Positions 51,305 to 60,396 of a DNA stretch of 64,000 nucleotides are shown here, one piece after another. The translations under genes were made by a program, and so were the position numbers. Location: the NCBI GenBank assembly GCA_016219375.1, contig JACRNC010000011.1, positions 62,001 to 126,000 on the forward strand. The letters are read 5' to 3'. The DNA is from Burkholderiales bacterium. Its GTDB lineage: Bacteria > Pseudomonadota > Gammaproteobacteria > Burkholderiales > Burkholderiaceae_C. The notes beneath the pieces are model-generated. The model was given only the letters and a program-made list of their open reading frames with translations. It did no database searches and was not told where the DNA came from. Position 1 is the first letter of the stretch, and every line of letters starts with the position of its first letter.

Positions 51305-52584
51305 CGCCCCTCGCCCGCACGGCTTCGGCCCGCCTGGCCGCTCCTTCCATCCGGTGCCTGCTGCGCCGGGCGCATGACGGCAGCGCCCGCCTGGGCCGCG
51401 CCCTGGCCGCTGCCGCCGCCACCTTGCTCGTGGCCGGCTGTGCCGCGCCGGACGCGCGCCTGGCCAGCGGTCCGGCGCCGGACGGCACGGGCGACCTGGG
51501 CGTGGTGATCGAGCGCGGCAGCGGCTCGGTGAGCATCGTCAACACCAGCCGCATGCAGGCCCTGGGCCGCATCGAAGGCCTGGGCGACCTGTCGCATGCC
51601 TCGGTGGTGTTCTCGCGCGACGGCGGCCATGCCTATGTGTTCGGCCGCGACGGCGCGCTGACCAAGGTCAGCCTGGTCCAGCAGCGCATCGAGGCCCGCG
51701 TGCAGCAGGCCGGCAACAGCATCGGCGGCGCCATCTCGGCCGACGGCACGCTGGTGGCCGCGCAGAACTACACGCCGGGCGGCGTGAAGGTGTTCGACGC
51801 CCGCACGCTCGAGCTGGTGGCCGACATCCCGGCCGAGTTCGAGCCGGGCAAGCTCTCGCGCGTGGTGGGCCTGGCCGACCTGCCGGGCCAGCGCTTCATC
51901 TACTCGCTCTTCGATGCGGACCAGATCTGGATCGCCGATCTGTCGGATCGCAAGCAGCCCAGGCTCACCAAGTTCACCGGCGTGGGCCGCCAGCCCTATG
52001 ACGCGCTGGTCACGCCAAACGGCCGGCACTACATCGCCGGGCTCTTCGGTGAGGACGGCCTGGCCATGATCGACCTGTGGGCGCCGCAGCCCCAGGTGCG
52101 TCGCATCCTGGGCGGCTACGGGCGCGGCCAGGAGCCGCTGCCGGTCTTCAAGATGCCGCACCTGCGCGGCTGGGCGGTGGCCGGGCGCCACGCCTGGCTG
52201 CCGGCCATCGGGCGGCACGAGGTGCTGATCGTCGATACCGAGACCTGGGCCGAGGTCGGCCGCGTGCCGGTGGCCGGCCAGCCGGTGTTCGTGATGGCGC
52301 GGCCCGATGGCCGCCAGGTGTGGGTCAACTTTGCGGTGCCCGACTACGACCGCGTGCAGGTCATCGACACGCAAAGCCGCCAGGTGGTCAGCACGCTGAC
52401 GCCGGGTGCCGCGGTGCTGCACATGGAGTTCACCCCGCGCGGCGACGCGGTGTGGATCTCCTCGCGCGATGCCAACCGCGTCAGCGTGATCGATACCGCC
52501 AGCTTTGCCACGCTGGGGACGCTGGAGATGCCCGCGCCCAGCGGCATCTTCTTCACCAGCCGCGCGGCGCGCATGGGCTTCTGA
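51301..52584 (+). CDS. nirF: Heme d1 biosynthesis protein NirF (lipoprotein)
   Basis: A 427-residue eight-bladed propeller homologous to the d1 domain. The lipobox LLVAGC (Cys about 48) suggests outer-membrane anchoring. GDLGVVIERGSGSVSIVNTSRM and the DLWAPQPQVRRIL segment are NirF-like. It acts late in heme d1 synthesis (propionate side-chain removal/precursor handling), in the periplasm. ATG overlaps the nirC stop by four bases. Confidence 0.92.
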   Translation: MTPLARTASARLAAPSIRCLLRRAHDGSARLGRALAAAAATLLVAGCAAPDARLASGPAPDGTGDLGVVIERGSGSVSIVNTSRMQALGRIEGLGDLSHASVVFSRDGGHAYVFGRDGALTKVSLVQQRIEARVQQAGNSIGGAISADGTLVAAQNYTPGGVKVFDARTLELVADIPAEFEPGKLSRVVGLADLPGQRFIYSLFDADQIWIADLSDRKQPRLTKFTGVGRQPYDALVTPNGRHYIAGLFGEDGLAMIDLWAPQPQVRRILGGYGRGQEPLPVFKMPHLRGWAVAGRHAWLPAIGRHEVLIVDTETWAEVGRVPVAGQPVFVMARPDGRQVWVNFAVPDYDRVQVIDTQSRQVVSTLTPGAAVLHMEFTPRGDAVWISSRDANRVSVIDTASFATLGTLEMPAPSGIFFTSRAARMGF

Positions 52585-52597
52585 GGAGACGATGCGC

Positions 52598-53659
52598 ATG
52601 TCCGCCCGCCCGCTCCTCATCGAAGACCTCAAGCTCACGCTGCTCAACGACTGGCAGCACGGCTTTCCGCTGCTGCCGCGCCCCTATCTGCACATCGCCC
52701 GCCAGCTCGGCGTGAGTGAGGCGGTGGTGATGCAGGCCTATGCCGCGCTGGGCCATGACGGGTCGCTCAGCCGCATCGGCGGCGTGTGGGGCGCAGGCGC
52801 GGGTGGGGCGGCGCAGCTGTGCGCGATGGCCGTGCCGGCCGACCGCCTGCAGGCGGTGGCCGAGCGCGTCAATGCCGAGCCCGGCGTCAACCACAACTAC
52901 CTGCGCGAGCACGACTACAACCTGTGGTTCGTCATCACCGGCCCGGATGCGCAGCAGCTGGAGCAGCGCATGCAGGCGATCGAGCGCGACTGCGGCCTGC
53001 CCGCGCTGCGCCTGCGCATGGTGCGGCCCTATCGCATCGACCTGGGCTTTGACCTGCGCCGCGGCAGCCTGTCGCCGGATGCGCCGCGGGCCTCGCGCCG
53101 CGGCCTGCCGGTGGCCGCCGGCGACGTGCCACTGGCGGCCCAGGTGGAGCGCGGCCTGCCGCTGATCGAGCAGCCTTATGCGCAGTGGGCCGAGGCCTGC
53201 GGCCGCACCGAGGCCGATGTGCTGGCCTGCCTGCAGGGCTGGCTGCAGCAGGGCACGTTGCGCCGCTTCGGCGCCATCGTGCGCCACCATGACGTGGGCT
53301 TCGATGCCAACGCGATGACCGTGTTCGACGTGGACGATGCGCAGGTCGATGCCTTCGGCGAGCGTCTGGCCGCGCAAAGCGGCATCACCTTGTGCTATCG
53401 CAGGGAACGCGCGCCGGCCTGGCGCTACAACCTCTACTGCATGGTGCACGGCCGCGATCGCAGCAGCGTCAGGCAGTGTGTGGAGCAGGCGATTGCCGCT
53501 GCCGGCCTGGCCGGCGTGCCACAGGCGATGCTGTTCAGCACGCGTCGCTTCAAGCAGACGGGCGGGCGCTACTTCAGCCTGGCGGCGGACGAGCGCATCG
53601 AGCTGCCGCCCGGCCACGCGGTGGCGGCAAGCACGGCCCACGACCTGGCCCTCACCTGA
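52598..53659 (+). CDS. nirDL: Siroheme decarboxylase, fused NirD-NirL
   Basis: A protein of about 353 residues made of two Lrp/AsnC-like halves: residues 1-150 (DLKLTLLNDWQHGFPLLPRPY) and 180-345 (ERGLPLIEQPYAQWAEACGRT). Each half is the size of a single NirD or NirL. With NirG and NirH it decarboxylates siroheme to didecarboxysiroheme. HNYLREHDYNLWFVITG and CYRRERAPAWRYNLYCMVHG hold the likely substrate histidine/arginine. ATG at 52598 is best spaced from GAGGAG (52583-52588); ATG at 52592 is an alternative. Confidence 0.88.
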   Translation: MSARPLLIEDLKLTLLNDWQHGFPLLPRPYLHIARQLGVSEAVVMQAYAALGHDGSLSRIGGVWGAGAGGAAQLCAMAVPADRLQAVAERVNAEPGVNHNYLREHDYNLWFVITGPDAQQLEQRMQAIERDCGLPALRLRMVRPYRIDLGFDLRRGSLSPDAPRASRRGLPVAAGDVPLAAQVERGLPLIEQPYAQWAEACGRTEADVLACLQGWLQQGTLRRFGAIVRHHDVGFDANAMTVFDVDDAQVDAFGERLAAQSGITLCYRRERAPAWRYNLYCMVHGRDRSSVRQCVEQAIAAAGLAGVPQAMLFSTRRFKQTGGRYFSLAADERIELPPGHAVAASTAHDLALT

Positions 53660-53675
53660 TATCCGGACCGCCCTC

Positions 53676-54287
53676 ATGACCGCCTCAGCCCGCTCCGCCC
53701 CGCCCGCCCGGCCGCCGCGCCAGCCGGTCGATGTGCTGGAGGCGATCGACGACATCGACGCCCGGCTCATCGACCGCCTGCACGGCGAGCTGCCGCTGGC
53801 GGAGCGGCCCTATGCCGCCGTGGCGGCCGAGTTCGGCCTGACCGAAGGCGAGGTGCTGGGCCGGCTGCAGCGCCTGCTGGAGACCGGCGTGCTCACGCGC
53901 TTCGGCCCGCTGTTCCAGATCGAGCGCGCGGGCGGGCAGTTCGTGCTGGCCGCGCTGCGTGCCGAGGATGCGGACTACGAGCGCGTCTCGGCCCTGGTCA
54001 ACGCCCAGCCCGAGGTCGCGCACAACTACCGCCGCGAACATGAGCTCAACATGTGGTTCGTCGTGGCGGCTGAGTCCCCGCAGCAGGCGGAGGCCGCAAG
54101 TGCCCGCATCGAGCAGCTGACCGGCTGCCGCGTGCACCGCTTCCCGAAGGAGCAGGAGTTCTTCGTCGAGCTGCGGCTGAGCGCCCAGCACGCCCGCAGC
54201 GCGGCGCTGGCCGAGCGTGCCGTGCAGGCCGCGCGCGGCAAGCCGGGCAACGGATCCAGCAACGGGGGCCGTCATGGCGCTGAGTGA
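53676..54287 (+). CDS. nirG: Siroheme decarboxylase subunit NirG-like
   Basis: A 203-residue Lrp/AsnC-like protein: DDIDARLIDRLHGELPLAERPYAAVAAEFGL (in part), LLETGVLTRFGPLFQIERAGG and HNYRREHELNMWFVVAAESP. The HTH is not expected to bind DNA in this subfamily. Assigned NirG by order (DL-G-H). It overlaps nirH by 14 bases. Confidence 0.82.
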   Translation: MTASARSAPPARPPRQPVDVLEAIDDIDARLIDRLHGELPLAERPYAAVAAEFGLTEGEVLGRLQRLLETGVLTRFGPLFQIERAGGQFVLAALRAEDADYERVSALVNAQPEVAHNYRREHELNMWFVVAAESPQQAEAASARIEQLTGCRVHRFPKEQEFFVELRLSAQHARSAALAERAVQAARGKPGNGSSNGGRHGAE

Positions 54288-54792
54288 CTTCGACCGCCGC
54301 CTGATCGCCGCCACACAGGCCGGCCTGCCGCTGGTGCCGCGCCCCTACGACGCCGTGGGCGAGATGCTGGGCGTCAGCGGCGAGCAGGTGCGCGAGCGCC
54401 TGTCGGCCATGCTGGCCGAAGGCCTGGTGCGCCGCATCGGTGCCGTGCCCAACCACTACCGCCTGGGCTTCATCGCCAACGGCATGAGCGTGTGGGATGT
54501 GGACGATGCCATGGTCGACGAGCTGGGCCCGCAGGTCGGCGCCCTGCCGGGTGTCACCCACTGCTACCGCCGCCCGCGCTCGCTGCCGGTGTGGCCGTAC
54601 AACCTGTTTGCGATGCTGCACGGCCGCAACCGTGCCGAGGTGGAGGAGCAGGCGCGCGAGATCGCCGCGCTGCTGGGCCCGCACTGCCGTGGCCACGACA
54701 TCCTCTACAGCACCGCCATCCTCAAGAAGACCGGGCTGCGCGTGGCCGACAAGTCGCCGCGCCAGGAGCCCGAATCCATCCCACGGAGCTGA
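54274..54792 (+). CDS. nirH: Siroheme decarboxylase subunit NirH-like
   Basis: A 172-residue Lrp/AsnC-like subunit: DFDRRLIAATQAGLPLVPRPY, RRIGAVPNHYRLGFIANGMSV and HCYRRPRSLPVWPYNLFAMLHG. ATG at 54274 starts just before nirG ends; a longer frame to 54217 is less likely. Confidence 0.82.
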   Translation: MALSDFDRRLIAATQAGLPLVPRPYDAVGEMLGVSGEQVRERLSAMLAEGLVRRIGAVPNHYRLGFIANGMSVWDVDDAMVDELGPQVGALPGVTHCYRRPRSLPVWPYNLFAMLHGRNRAEVEEQAREIAALLGPHCRGHDILYSTAILKKTGLRVADKSPRQEPESIPRS

Positions 54793-54797
54793 ACACC

Positions 54798-56051
54798 ATG
54801 CTGCGCCTGTCCCGCTACATGCGCCTGCTGGCGCGCGCCGAGTCGCTCGGCCGCTGGCCCGAAGGCCGCACCCCGCCCGCCCCTGCCGGGCCTGTCGTGA
54901 TCTGGAACCTGACCCGGCGCTGCAACCTGACCTGCAAGCACTGCTACGCCCTGTCGGCCGACATGCACTACCCCGGCGAGCTGAGCACCGACGAGGCCAA
55001 GGCCACGATGGCCGACCTCAAGGCCGCGGGCGTGCCGGCGCTGATCCTCTCCGGCGGCGAGCCGCTGCTGCGGCCGGACATCTTCGAGCTGGCCGCACAT
55101 GCGCGCGATCTGGGCCTGGGCGTGTCGCTGTCGTCCAACGGCACGCTGATCGATGCCGAGCGCGCCGACCGCATCGCCGCCGCCGGCTTCGACTACGTGG
55201 GCGTGAGCATCGACGGCCTGCGCGAGACGCACGACAAGTTCCGCCGGCTGCAGGGCGCGTTCGACGCCACCGTGGCCGGCCTGCGGCTGATGACCGCGCG
55301 CGGCCTCAAGGTGGGCCTGCGCTACACGATGACCGCGATGAACGCGCACGACCTGCCGGCCCTGCTGCAGCTCATGCGCGACGAGGGTGCGACCAAGTTC
55401 TACTTCTCGCACCTCAACTACGCCGGCCGCGGCAACATCCACCGCGCCAAGGATGCGCACTTCCAGATGACGCGCGACGCGCTGGACCGCATCCTGGATC
55501 GCGCCTGGCAGGCCGCCCGCGACGGCCTGGACGAGGACTACGTCACCGGCAACAACGACGCCGACGGGCCGTACTTCATCGCCTGGGCCCGGCAGCACCT
55601 GCCGCAGTGGGCGCCCCAGCTGGAGCAGCGCCTGCGCGCCTGGGGTGGCAATGCCTCCGGCCTGAACGTGGCCAACATCGACAACACCGGCGACGTGCAC
55701 CCGGACACCATGTGGTGGCACCACCGCCTGGGCAATGTGCGCGAGCGCCGCTTTGCCGACATCTGGGCCGACACCAGCGACCCGCTGATGGCCGGCCTCA
55801 AGCAGCAGCCGCGCCCGGTCACCGGCCGCTGCGCCAGCTGCATCCACCTGGGCATCTGCGGCGGCAACACGCGCACGCGGGCGCACCAGCTCACCGGCGA
55901 CTTCTGGGCCGAGGATCCGGGCTGCTACCTGACCGACGAGGAGATCGGCCTGACCGAGCCTGCCGGCGAGCGGCTGACGGTGACGCCCTTCCGCTCGTCC
56001 AAGTCCACGGCCGTGGAGGCCCGCCGCGCCATCCCGATCGTGCCCGCCTGA
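54798..56051 (+). CDS. nirJ: Radical SAM heme d1 synthase NirJ
   Basis: A 417-residue radical SAM enzyme: CxxxCxxC in TRRCNLTCKHCYALSADMHY (Cys42, 46, 49), ILSGGEPLLRPDIF and, at the C-terminus, a SPASM-like Cys cluster (GRCASCIHLGICGGNTRTRA, PGCY). NirJ replaces propionates by oxo groups on the d1 precursor. ATG at 54798, five bases after nirH. Confidence 0.95.
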   Translation: MLRLSRYMRLLARAESLGRWPEGRTPPAPAGPVVIWNLTRRCNLTCKHCYALSADMHYPGELSTDEAKATMADLKAAGVPALILSGGEPLLRPDIFELAAHARDLGLGVSLSSNGTLIDAERADRIAAAGFDYVGVSIDGLRETHDKFRRLQGAFDATVAGLRLMTARGLKVGLRYTMTAMNAHDLPALLQLMRDEGATKFYFSHLNYAGRGNIHRAKDAHFQMTRDALDRILDRAWQAARDGLDEDYVTGNNDADGPYFIAWARQHLPQWAPQLEQRLRAWGGNASGLNVANIDNTGDVHPDTMWWHHRLGNVRERRFADIWADTSDPLMAGLKQQPRPVTGRCASCIHLGICGGNTRTRAHQLTGDFWAEDPGCYLTDEEIGLTEPAGERLTVTPFRSSKSTAVEARRAIPIVPA

Positions 56052-56111
56052 GCCCCGCGCCGGCCGTCGCCCGCAGCACCGCAGCACCGCAGCACCGTCT
56101 TGCCCGCCCCG

Positions 56112-57944
56112 ATGCCCCGATCCGACTTCCCGCCCTCCCGCCCGGCGCCGCTCGCGCGGCGCCGCCGCTTCGAGCTGACCGCCGAGCCCAGCCGCTTCGA
56201 TGCCGAGGATAGCCACCCGGCCGATGATCGCGAGGACGCGCGCCCCGACCGCTGGTGGCACCCGATCGCCGCCATCAGCCTGGCCCTGGGCATGCTGCTG
56301 ATGGGCTGGGACCTGGCGCGGGCGGCCGAGCCGGCTGCATCGGCATCGGCACCGGCAGCTTCAAGCCCGCCCGCTGCCGGCTCCGGCGCGGCACCGGCTG
56401 CATCACCGGCCGCGCTGTTCCAGCAGCACTGCGCCAGCTGCCACGGCGCCCAGCGCACCGGCGGCATGGGCCCGGCGCTGCTGCCCGAGAGCCTGTCGCG
56501 CCTGAAGCCGGCCGAGGCCCGGCAGGTCATCACCCATGGCCGCGCGGCCACGCAGATGCCGGCCTTCGGCGGCACGCTGAGCGCGCAGCAGATCGAGCAA
56601 CTGGCCGCGCATCTCTACACGCCCGTGGTGCCCGCGCCCAGCTGGGGCGAGGCCGACATCCGCGGCTCGCGCACCTTCGATGCCCAGTCGCGCAACTGGC
56701 CGGCCCAGCCGTCCTGGCGGGCTGATCCGATGAACCTCTTCGTGGTGGTGGAAGGCGGCGACCACCATGTGTCGCTGGTCGATGGCGACCGCTTCGAGGT
56801 CATCCACCGCTTCCCCAGCCGCTATGCGCTGCACGGCGGCCCGAAGTTCTCGCCCGAGGGCCGCTACGTCTACTTCGGCTCGCGCGACGGCTGGATCACC
56901 AAGTACGACCTGTGGAACCTGCGCGTGGTGGCCGAGGTGCGCGCGGGCCTGAACATGCGCAACGTGGCCGTGTCCAGCGACGGCCGCTACGTGCTGGCCG
57001 GCAACTGGCTGCCGCACACGGCGGTGCTCTTCGATGCGGATCTCAACCTGGTCAAGGTGATCCCGGCGGCCAAGCTGGACGGCAGCGCGGATTCGCGCGT
57101 GTCGGCCGTGTATGACGCCGAGTCGCGCAAGAGCTTCGTCGTCGCGCTCAAGGACCTGCCCGAGCTCTGGGAGATCTCCTACGACCCCAAGGCCGCGCCC
57201 ATCCACGACGGCCTGGTGCATGACTTCCGCATGGGCGAGGCCATCGCCAAGACCGGCTTCCTCGGCGTGCGCCGCACGCCGCTGTCCGAGCCGCTGGACG
57301 ACTTCTTCTTCGACCCGGGCTACCGCCACGTGATCGGCGCGATGCGCCCGGCCGCACCCGCCGCACGCGCGGCATCGGGCGCCTCCGCCGCATCGGACGC
57401 CGCTGCCGTGCCCACCGCCCAGGTCATCAACCTGGATGCCCGCACCCGCGTGGCCACGCTGCCGCTGCCGGGGCTGCCGCACCTGGGTTCCGGCATTGCC
57501 TTCAGCTGGCAGGGCCGCACGGTGATTGCCACGCCCAACCTGCAGCAGGGCCTGATCACGGTGATCGACCCCGCCACCTGGCAGATCGTCACCGAGATCC
57601 CCACGCCCGGCCCCGGCTTCTTCATGCGCAGCCACGCGGCCAGCCGCTATGCCTGGACCGATTCGATGATGAGCCCCGCCGCCAAGAACCGGCTGACGCT
57701 GATCGACAAGGCCACGCTCAAGGCGGCCAAGGAGGTCAGCATCGAGCCCGGCAAGACCCTGGCGCACATCGAGTTCACCCGCGACGGCCGCTATGCGCTG
57801 GCCAGCCTGTGGGAGGACGACGGCGCGCTCATCGTCTATGACGCCGCCACGCTGCGCGAGGTCAAGCGCCTGCCCATGCGCAAGCCGGTGGGCAAGTACA
57901 ACATCGGCAACAAGCTGGCGCGCGAGGAAGGCACCTCGCATTGA
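56112..57944 (+). CDS. nirN: NirN, d1-type cytochrome (dihydro-heme d1 dehydrogenase)
   Basis: About 610 residues. A cytoplasmic N-terminus of about 55 residues precedes a signal-anchor (IAAISLALGMLLMGWDLARAAE), then heme motif CASCHGAQRTGGMGPALLPE (about 114-133) and a d1 propeller that ends PVGKYNIGNKLAREEG. NirN oxidises dihydro-heme d1 and hands it to NirS. The unusually long N-terminus makes the true start uncertain; ATG at 56112 or TTG at 56100. Confidence 0.88.
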   Translation: MPRSDFPPSRPAPLARRRRFELTAEPSRFDAEDSHPADDREDARPDRWWHPIAAISLALGMLLMGWDLARAAEPAASASAPAASSPPAAGSGAAPAASPAALFQQHCASCHGAQRTGGMGPALLPESLSRLKPAEARQVITHGRAATQMPAFGGTLSAQQIEQLAAHLYTPVVPAPSWGEADIRGSRTFDAQSRNWPAQPSWRADPMNLFVVVEGGDHHVSLVDGDRFEVIHRFPSRYALHGGPKFSPEGRYVYFGSRDGWITKYDLWNLRVVAEVRAGLNMRNVAVSSDGRYVLAGNWLPHTAVLFDADLNLVKVIPAAKLDGSADSRVSAVYDAESRKSFVVALKDLPELWEISYDPKAAPIHDGLVHDFRMGEAIAKTGFLGVRRTPLSEPLDDFFFDPGYRHVIGAMRPAAPAARAASGASAASDAAAVPTAQVINLDARTRVATLPLPGLPHLGSGIAFSWQGRTVIATPNLQQGLITVIDPATWQIVTEIPTPGPGFFMRSHAASRYAWTDSMMSPAAKNRLTLIDKATLKAAKEVSIEPGKTLAHIEFTRDGRYALASLWEDDGALIVYDAATLREVKRLPMRKPVGKYNIGNKLAREEGTSH

Positions 57945-57955
57945 CGGCATCCACC

Positions 57956-58261
57956 ATGACCGAGACGGAAGTGCGCGACGCGCTGCGCGGCGTGATCGAC
58001 CCGGAGATCGGCGAGAGCATCGTCGACCTGGGCCTGATCGAGCGCATCGAGATCGACGAGGCGGCCACGCCGCCGCGCATCGGCCTGATGCTCATCATGA
58101 CCAGCGCCACCTGCCCGATGACCGACGTGATCATGGACGACGCGGCCGCCGCGCTGGAGAAGCGCTGGCCGACGCATGACGTGGACATCGCTGCCGACCT
58201 GACCATCCCTTGGTCGCCGCAGCGCATGACCACCGACCTGCGCATCCGCTTCGGCTGGTGA
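57956..58261 (+). CDS. DUF59/MIP18-family metal-sulfur cluster protein
   Basis: A 101-residue protein: VRDALRGVIDPEIGESIVDLGLIERI and LMLIMTSATCPMTDVIMDDA with the family Cys. DUF59/SufT/PaaD-type proteins help Fe-S assembly. It sits directly after nirN and may help mature NirJ or UbiU/UbiV, which is inference. Start ATG 57956; a TTG at 57941 overlapping the nirN stop is possible. Confidence 0.85.
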   Translation: MTETEVRDALRGVIDPEIGESIVDLGLIERIEIDEAATPPRIGLMLIMTSATCPMTDVIMDDAAAALEKRWPTHDVDIAADLTIPWSPQRMTTDLRIRFGW

Positions 58262-59430
58262 GCGCCACGCCGCCTTCCCAGGCCGCCCCGGCCGCCCCGG
58301 CGCCCCGCGCGTCCGCCGCGGGCGTGCGCCGCCGCAGCAAGGCGCCCACGCCGCGCGGGCTGCGGCTGCTGTGGGCGCTGTGCTTTGCCGGCGCGGTGTT
58401 CAACCTGCTGATGGGCGTGTGCGGCGGCCTTATGCGCATCGGCACGCTGCCGCCGCACCTGGCTGCGCCCAATGCCTGGCATGGCGCGCTGATGGTCGGC
58501 GGCGTCTTCGGCACCTTGATCAGCCTGGAGCGCGCGGTGGCCGTGCGCCGCCGCTGGGGCGTGGTCGCGCCGCTGGCTGCCGCAGCCGGCGGCCTGGCGC
58601 TGCTGGCCGGGCAGGTGATGGCGGCCTGGGCGCTGTGGATGGCGGCTGCGGCCGTCCTGCTGGCCTTGTATGCCCTGACGCTGCGCGTGCGCTGGACGCT
58701 GCACGGCGGGGTGGAGGCGGCGGGGGCGCTGGCCTGGGGCATCGGCACGGCCGCGGCGGCGCTCGGTGCGCCGTCGGCCGCGTCCCTGATCGGCTGGTGC
58801 GCCTTCCTGCTGCTGACCATCGTCGGCGAGCGGCGCGAGCTGTCGCAGTTCGTGCGGCTGCGGGCGGCATCGCGCTGGGCCTTCAATCTGTCGGCTGCGG
58901 CCGTGATGGCGGCCGTAGCTCTGGCCTGGGTGGCTCCGCATGCGGCCGTGCAGCTGTGGTGGGCCGCCTGCTGCGCGCTGGCGCTGTGGCTGCTGGCCTG
59001 CGACTTCGCGCCGCGGCAGTGGCGCGCGCCGCAGTGGCGTGGCCATGCGGCGCAGGCGCTTTCGGTGGGCTATGCGTGGCTGCTGGTCGCGGGCCTGCTG
59101 GGCTTGACCGGAGCGCTGCCCGATGCGGGCGTGCAAAGCCTGGACGGCACGGCGCTGCACGCGCTGCTGCTGGGCTTCGTCTTCGCGATGGTCTTCGGCC
59201 ACGCGCCCATCATGCTGCCGGCCCTTGCCGGCATCACGCCGGGCTACGTGCCCTGGGCGCGGGCGGCGGTGTGGCTGCTGGCCGCGTCACTGCTGCTGCG
59301 CATCGGCGCCACGCATGCCGGCTGGCCGATGGGCCGCGCGCTGGCCGGTGCGGGGCATGCCGCCGCGCTGGCGCTCTTTGCGGCGGCCATGCTCACCGGC
59401 ATCGCCCGGCGCGCGCAGCGCGGCGTTTGA
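58258..59430 (+). CDS. 12-TM membrane protein, NnrS-like, end of the nir cluster
   Basis: A 390-residue inner-membrane protein with about twelve helices and histidines inside helices (NAWHGALMVGGVFGTLIS, ALHALLLGFVFAMVFGHAPI). NnrS proteins are twelve-helix heme/copper proteins tied to NO response, and this resembles them in shape, but the canonical sequence motifs are not obvious, so the family call is uncertain. GTG at 58258 overlaps the DUF59 stop. Confidence 0.65.
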   Translation: MSATPPSQAAPAAPAPRASAAGVRRRSKAPTPRGLRLLWALCFAGAVFNLLMGVCGGLMRIGTLPPHLAAPNAWHGALMVGGVFGTLISLERAVAVRRRWGVVAPLAAAAGGLALLAGQVMAAWALWMAAAAVLLALYALTLRVRWTLHGGVEAAGALAWGIGTAAAALGAPSAASLIGWCAFLLLTIVGERRELSQFVRLRAASRWAFNLSAAAVMAAVALAWVAPHAAVQLWWAACCALALWLLACDFAPRQWRAPQWRGHAAQALSVGYAWLLVAGLLGLTGALPDAGVQSLDGTALHALLLGFVFAMVFGHAPIMLPALAGITPGYVPWARAAVWLLAASLLLRIGATHAGWPMGRALAGAGHAAALALFAAAMLTGIARRAQRGV

Positions 59431-59502
59431 GCCTGCGATCGACACCGAGCGACACCGCGGCGCGGCGCGCGGCCACGCTCGCGCGTCAAGCGCCCGCGGC
59501 GC

Positions 59503-60207
59503 TCAGCCTTCGTAGGCCGCCAGCCGCCGGCGGTTGAGGATGCGGATGTCGCGCCCCTCGCGGGCGATCAGCCCGGCCTGCTCCAGCTCGTTGAGCACGC
59601 GCGAGAAGTACTCCGGCGTCAGCGACAGGCGCGAGGCGAGCGTTGCCTTGGTCACCGGCAGCGACACGGTCACGGTGTCGCTGCCGGGTGCGTCGTCCCC
59701 CTCCCGGGAGCAGTCGTTGAGCAGATAGCCGATCACGCGCTGCACGCCAGAGTGCAGGGCATAGGCCTCCACGTCGTGGATCAGCCCGTGCAGCCGGCGC
59801 GAGATGCCGGCCAGCATGCGCATGGAAAAGCGCGCGTCGCGCTCGATCTCGGCCACCACCGCGCTCTTGCGCACGGTGAGCAGCAGCGTCTCGGTCAGCG
59901 TCTGCGCGTTCACGATGTAGGGCCGGTCGGTGAACATCAGCGCCTCGGCGAAGCTGTTGTTCGGGCCGACCAGCTCGATGACCTTCTCGTTGCCGTTGGC
60001 CGAGATCGCATAGAGCTTGACCTGGCCCTTGACCACCACGTGGAACTCGTTGCACGGCTGGCCGACGCGAAAGACCATGTCGCCGCGCGCCAGGGTAGAG
60101 AGCTCGCAGCCCTGCGCCAGCGAGGCCAGCTCGGCCGGCGTCATTTCCTGGAAAAGCGGCAGCACCGACAGGTAGCTCGGGATGTCGAGGCGGGCGCTGG
60201 GATGCAT
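59503..60207 (-). CDS. dnr: Crp/Fnr family regulator, Dnr-like
   Basis: A 234-residue cNMP-binding-type sensor (residues about 15-130) plus winged HTH (VTKATLASRLSLTPEYFSRVLNELEQAGLI in part). It lacks the N-terminal Cys cluster of oxygen-sensing FNR, so it is more likely a Dnr/NNR-type NO regulator that acts on the TTGA-N6-TCAA sites near nirS, ubiU and the DGC gene. Convergent to the nir cluster. Symbol by function, not proven orthology. Confidence 0.82.
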   Translation of the reverse strand: MHPSARLDIPSYLSVLPLFQEMTPAELASLAQGCELSTLARGDMVFRVGQPCNEFHVVVKGQVKLYAISANGNEKVIELVGPNNSFAEALMFTDRPYIVNAQTLTETLLLTVRKSAVVAEIERDARFSMRMLAGISRRLHGLIHDVEAYALHSGVQRVIGYLLNDCSREGDDAPGSDTVTVSLPVTKATLASRLSLTPEYFSRVLNELEQAGLIAREGRDIRILNRRRLAAYEG

Positions 60208-60262
60208 GGGTGGGGCTCGTCAGGAAGATGACGAGATTCTTCCCGGCGCCGGCGGGCGGCCT

Positions 60263-60276
60263 TTGAGCTGGCGCAA
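60263..60276. promoter_or_regulatory. Weak FNR/Dnr-like site before the regulator
   Basis: TTGAGCTGGCGCAA has an intact left half-site but GCAA for TCAA. It lies 56 bases before the regulator ATG, so autoregulation is possible. Confidence 0.35.
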
Positions 60277-60396
60277 GGCACAGCGCCTGCGCTCGCGGCC
60301 TTGCTGCCGGGACGGGGCTTGTGCCCCGCCGGCTTGCCCGGGTGCGCCCCGGGTGGACGTGCCGGCTGCGCGGGTGCAGATGCCCGGCCGGGCCGC

